Assembly: GCA_012727745.1 (NCBI GenBank)
Contig: JAAYGJ010000259.1
Location: 1 to 5,743 of the forward strand
Source: Clostridia bacterium
GTDB lineage: Bacteria; Bacillota; DSM-521; Neomoorellales; Neomoorellaceae
Direction: 5' to 3'
Length of the DNA stretch: 5,743 nucleotides
A program made the position numbers and the translations under genes. Under the pieces are notes generated by a model, which was not told the origin of the DNA, did not search any database, and saw only the letters and a list, made by a program, of their open reading frames with translations. Positions 5,556 to 5,743 of the stretch are shown here, in pieces. Numbering within the stretch: the stretch's first letter is position 1; each line of letters starts with the position of its first letter.

Positions 5556-5609
5556 CTTGTGAAAAATAGTGCATTGTAAACAGCAATCGCTAGTAATAAC
5601 TTTCACAAG
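5556..5609. repeat. Nested inverted repeat CTTGTGAAA / TTTCACAAG
   Basis: CTTGTGAAA (5556-5564) and TTTCACAAG (5601-5609) are perfect nine-base inverted repeats. Inside them GCATTG and CAATCGC (near 5571-5590) can pair with one bulged C, giving a two-stem structure. The arms resemble half-sites of the redox repressor Rex but are far too distant to form one operator. The candidate -35 element overlaps the left arm. Confidence 0.45.
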
Positions 5610-5641
5610 ATAAGGGCGTCTTTTTTCCATCTAAAATTATT

Positions 5642-5723
5642 CTGCAACAACAGCCATTTTCCTTTTAAGTTACCAATAAAAATTTTTCTAATCTCCTTTT
5701 CTTTTCCCTGGCAGTTGTTGTAG
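5642..5723. repeat. Long imperfect inverted repeat at the right edge
   Basis: CTGCAACAACAGCC (5642-5655) and GGCAGTTGTTGTAG (5710-5723) can form 13 of 14 pairs on the plus-strand RNA, one of them G-U, around a 54-base AT-rich loop. It may be part of the end of an upstream gene, a structured RNA, or the remnant of a small element. No target-site duplication is evident. Confidence 0.4.
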
Positions 5724-5743
5724 CCGCCACAGGAGTGTGCTAT

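Larger units (their letters stand above)
5221..5743. other. AT-rich leader and intergenic region upstream of the operon
   Basis: This 523-base region contains no convincing complete gene. From the operon outward it holds a terminator-like hairpin (5251-5279), two competing inverted repeats (5291-5360), and a Shine-Dalgarno-like AGGGAGGT at 5390-5383 with only tiny open frames after it. Farther out are a small palindrome (5442-5460), a nested inverted repeat (5556-5609) and a long imperfect inverted repeat (5642-5723). The best promoter guess is TTCACA at 5563-5558 with TATAGC at 5541-5536, spacer 16, which would give a leader of about 300 bases. At the right edge the sequence becomes richer in G and C. 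Two minus-strand frames are open from the edge, one to TAG at 5690-5688 and one to TGA at 5605-5603. Either could be the end of a gene entering from the right, but neither product is recognisable. Confidence 0.6.

Noticed and set aside
5669..5743. Plus-strand hydrophobic frame resembling a signal peptide (ending in ATGVCY) at the right edge
   Set aside because: There is no ATG, GTG or TTG start after the in-frame TAA at 5666 except a GTG near the edge, and no ribosome site fits; it is probably a by-product of T-rich sequence.
1..5743. CRISPR arrays, tRNA or rRNA genes, insertion sequences
   Set aside because: No spaced repeat array, tRNA-like cloverleaf, rRNA sequence, transposase or terminal repeats with target duplications were found.

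Overview
The window reads as chromosomal DNA of an anaerobic, low-to-mid-GC Firmicute of the acetogenic or syntrophic kind. This is an inference from four things: strong GGAGGT-type ribosome binding sites with two GTG starts, an HndABC-type flavin/iron-sulfur electron-transfer operon, a formate-channel gene, and a molybdenum-cofactor-type riboswitch. The genus cannot be fixed from the sequence. All recognised genes lie on the minus strand.

Reading in the direction of transcription (right to left): 5743-5221 is a 523-base AT-rich region with no convincing complete gene. It holds several inverted repeats, a terminator-like hairpin just before the first gene and, perhaps, the last codons of an upstream gene at the edge. 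Next comes a compact three-gene operon. The first gene (5220-4747) is a NuoE/HndA-like [2Fe-2S] protein. The second (4674-4303) is an HndB-like [2Fe-2S] protein. The third (4302-1270) is a 1010-residue fusion of an HndC/HydB/NuoF-like NADH-FMN-FeS subunit to a complete GltD/NfnB-like FAD-NADPH module. A GC-rich hairpin (1157-1204) and a 491-base gap follow. The gap contains an excellent match to a Moco riboswitch (about 938-1046), placed in the leader of a formate/nitrite transporter gene (778-1) that runs off the left edge.

How it may work together: the operon has the NuoE/NuoF core used by electron-bifurcating hydrogenases and related enzymes, but no hydrogenase or formate dehydrogenase subunit is present. 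The place where HydB-type subunits usually carry a ferredoxin-like domain is taken by an NADPH-binding GltD module. The likely job is electron exchange between NAD(H), NADP(H) and a third partner such as ferredoxin or a formate dehydrogenase encoded elsewhere. It is comparable in logic to the Sporomusa Stn and the Nfn transhydrogenases but differs in domain arrangement. The formate channel downstream, apparently controlled by a molybdenum-cofactor sensor, suggests that the locus serves formate metabolism through a molybdo- or tungsto-enzyme. The points most worth following up are the fusion operon without a catalytic subunit and the cofactor riboswitch in front of a formate channel.
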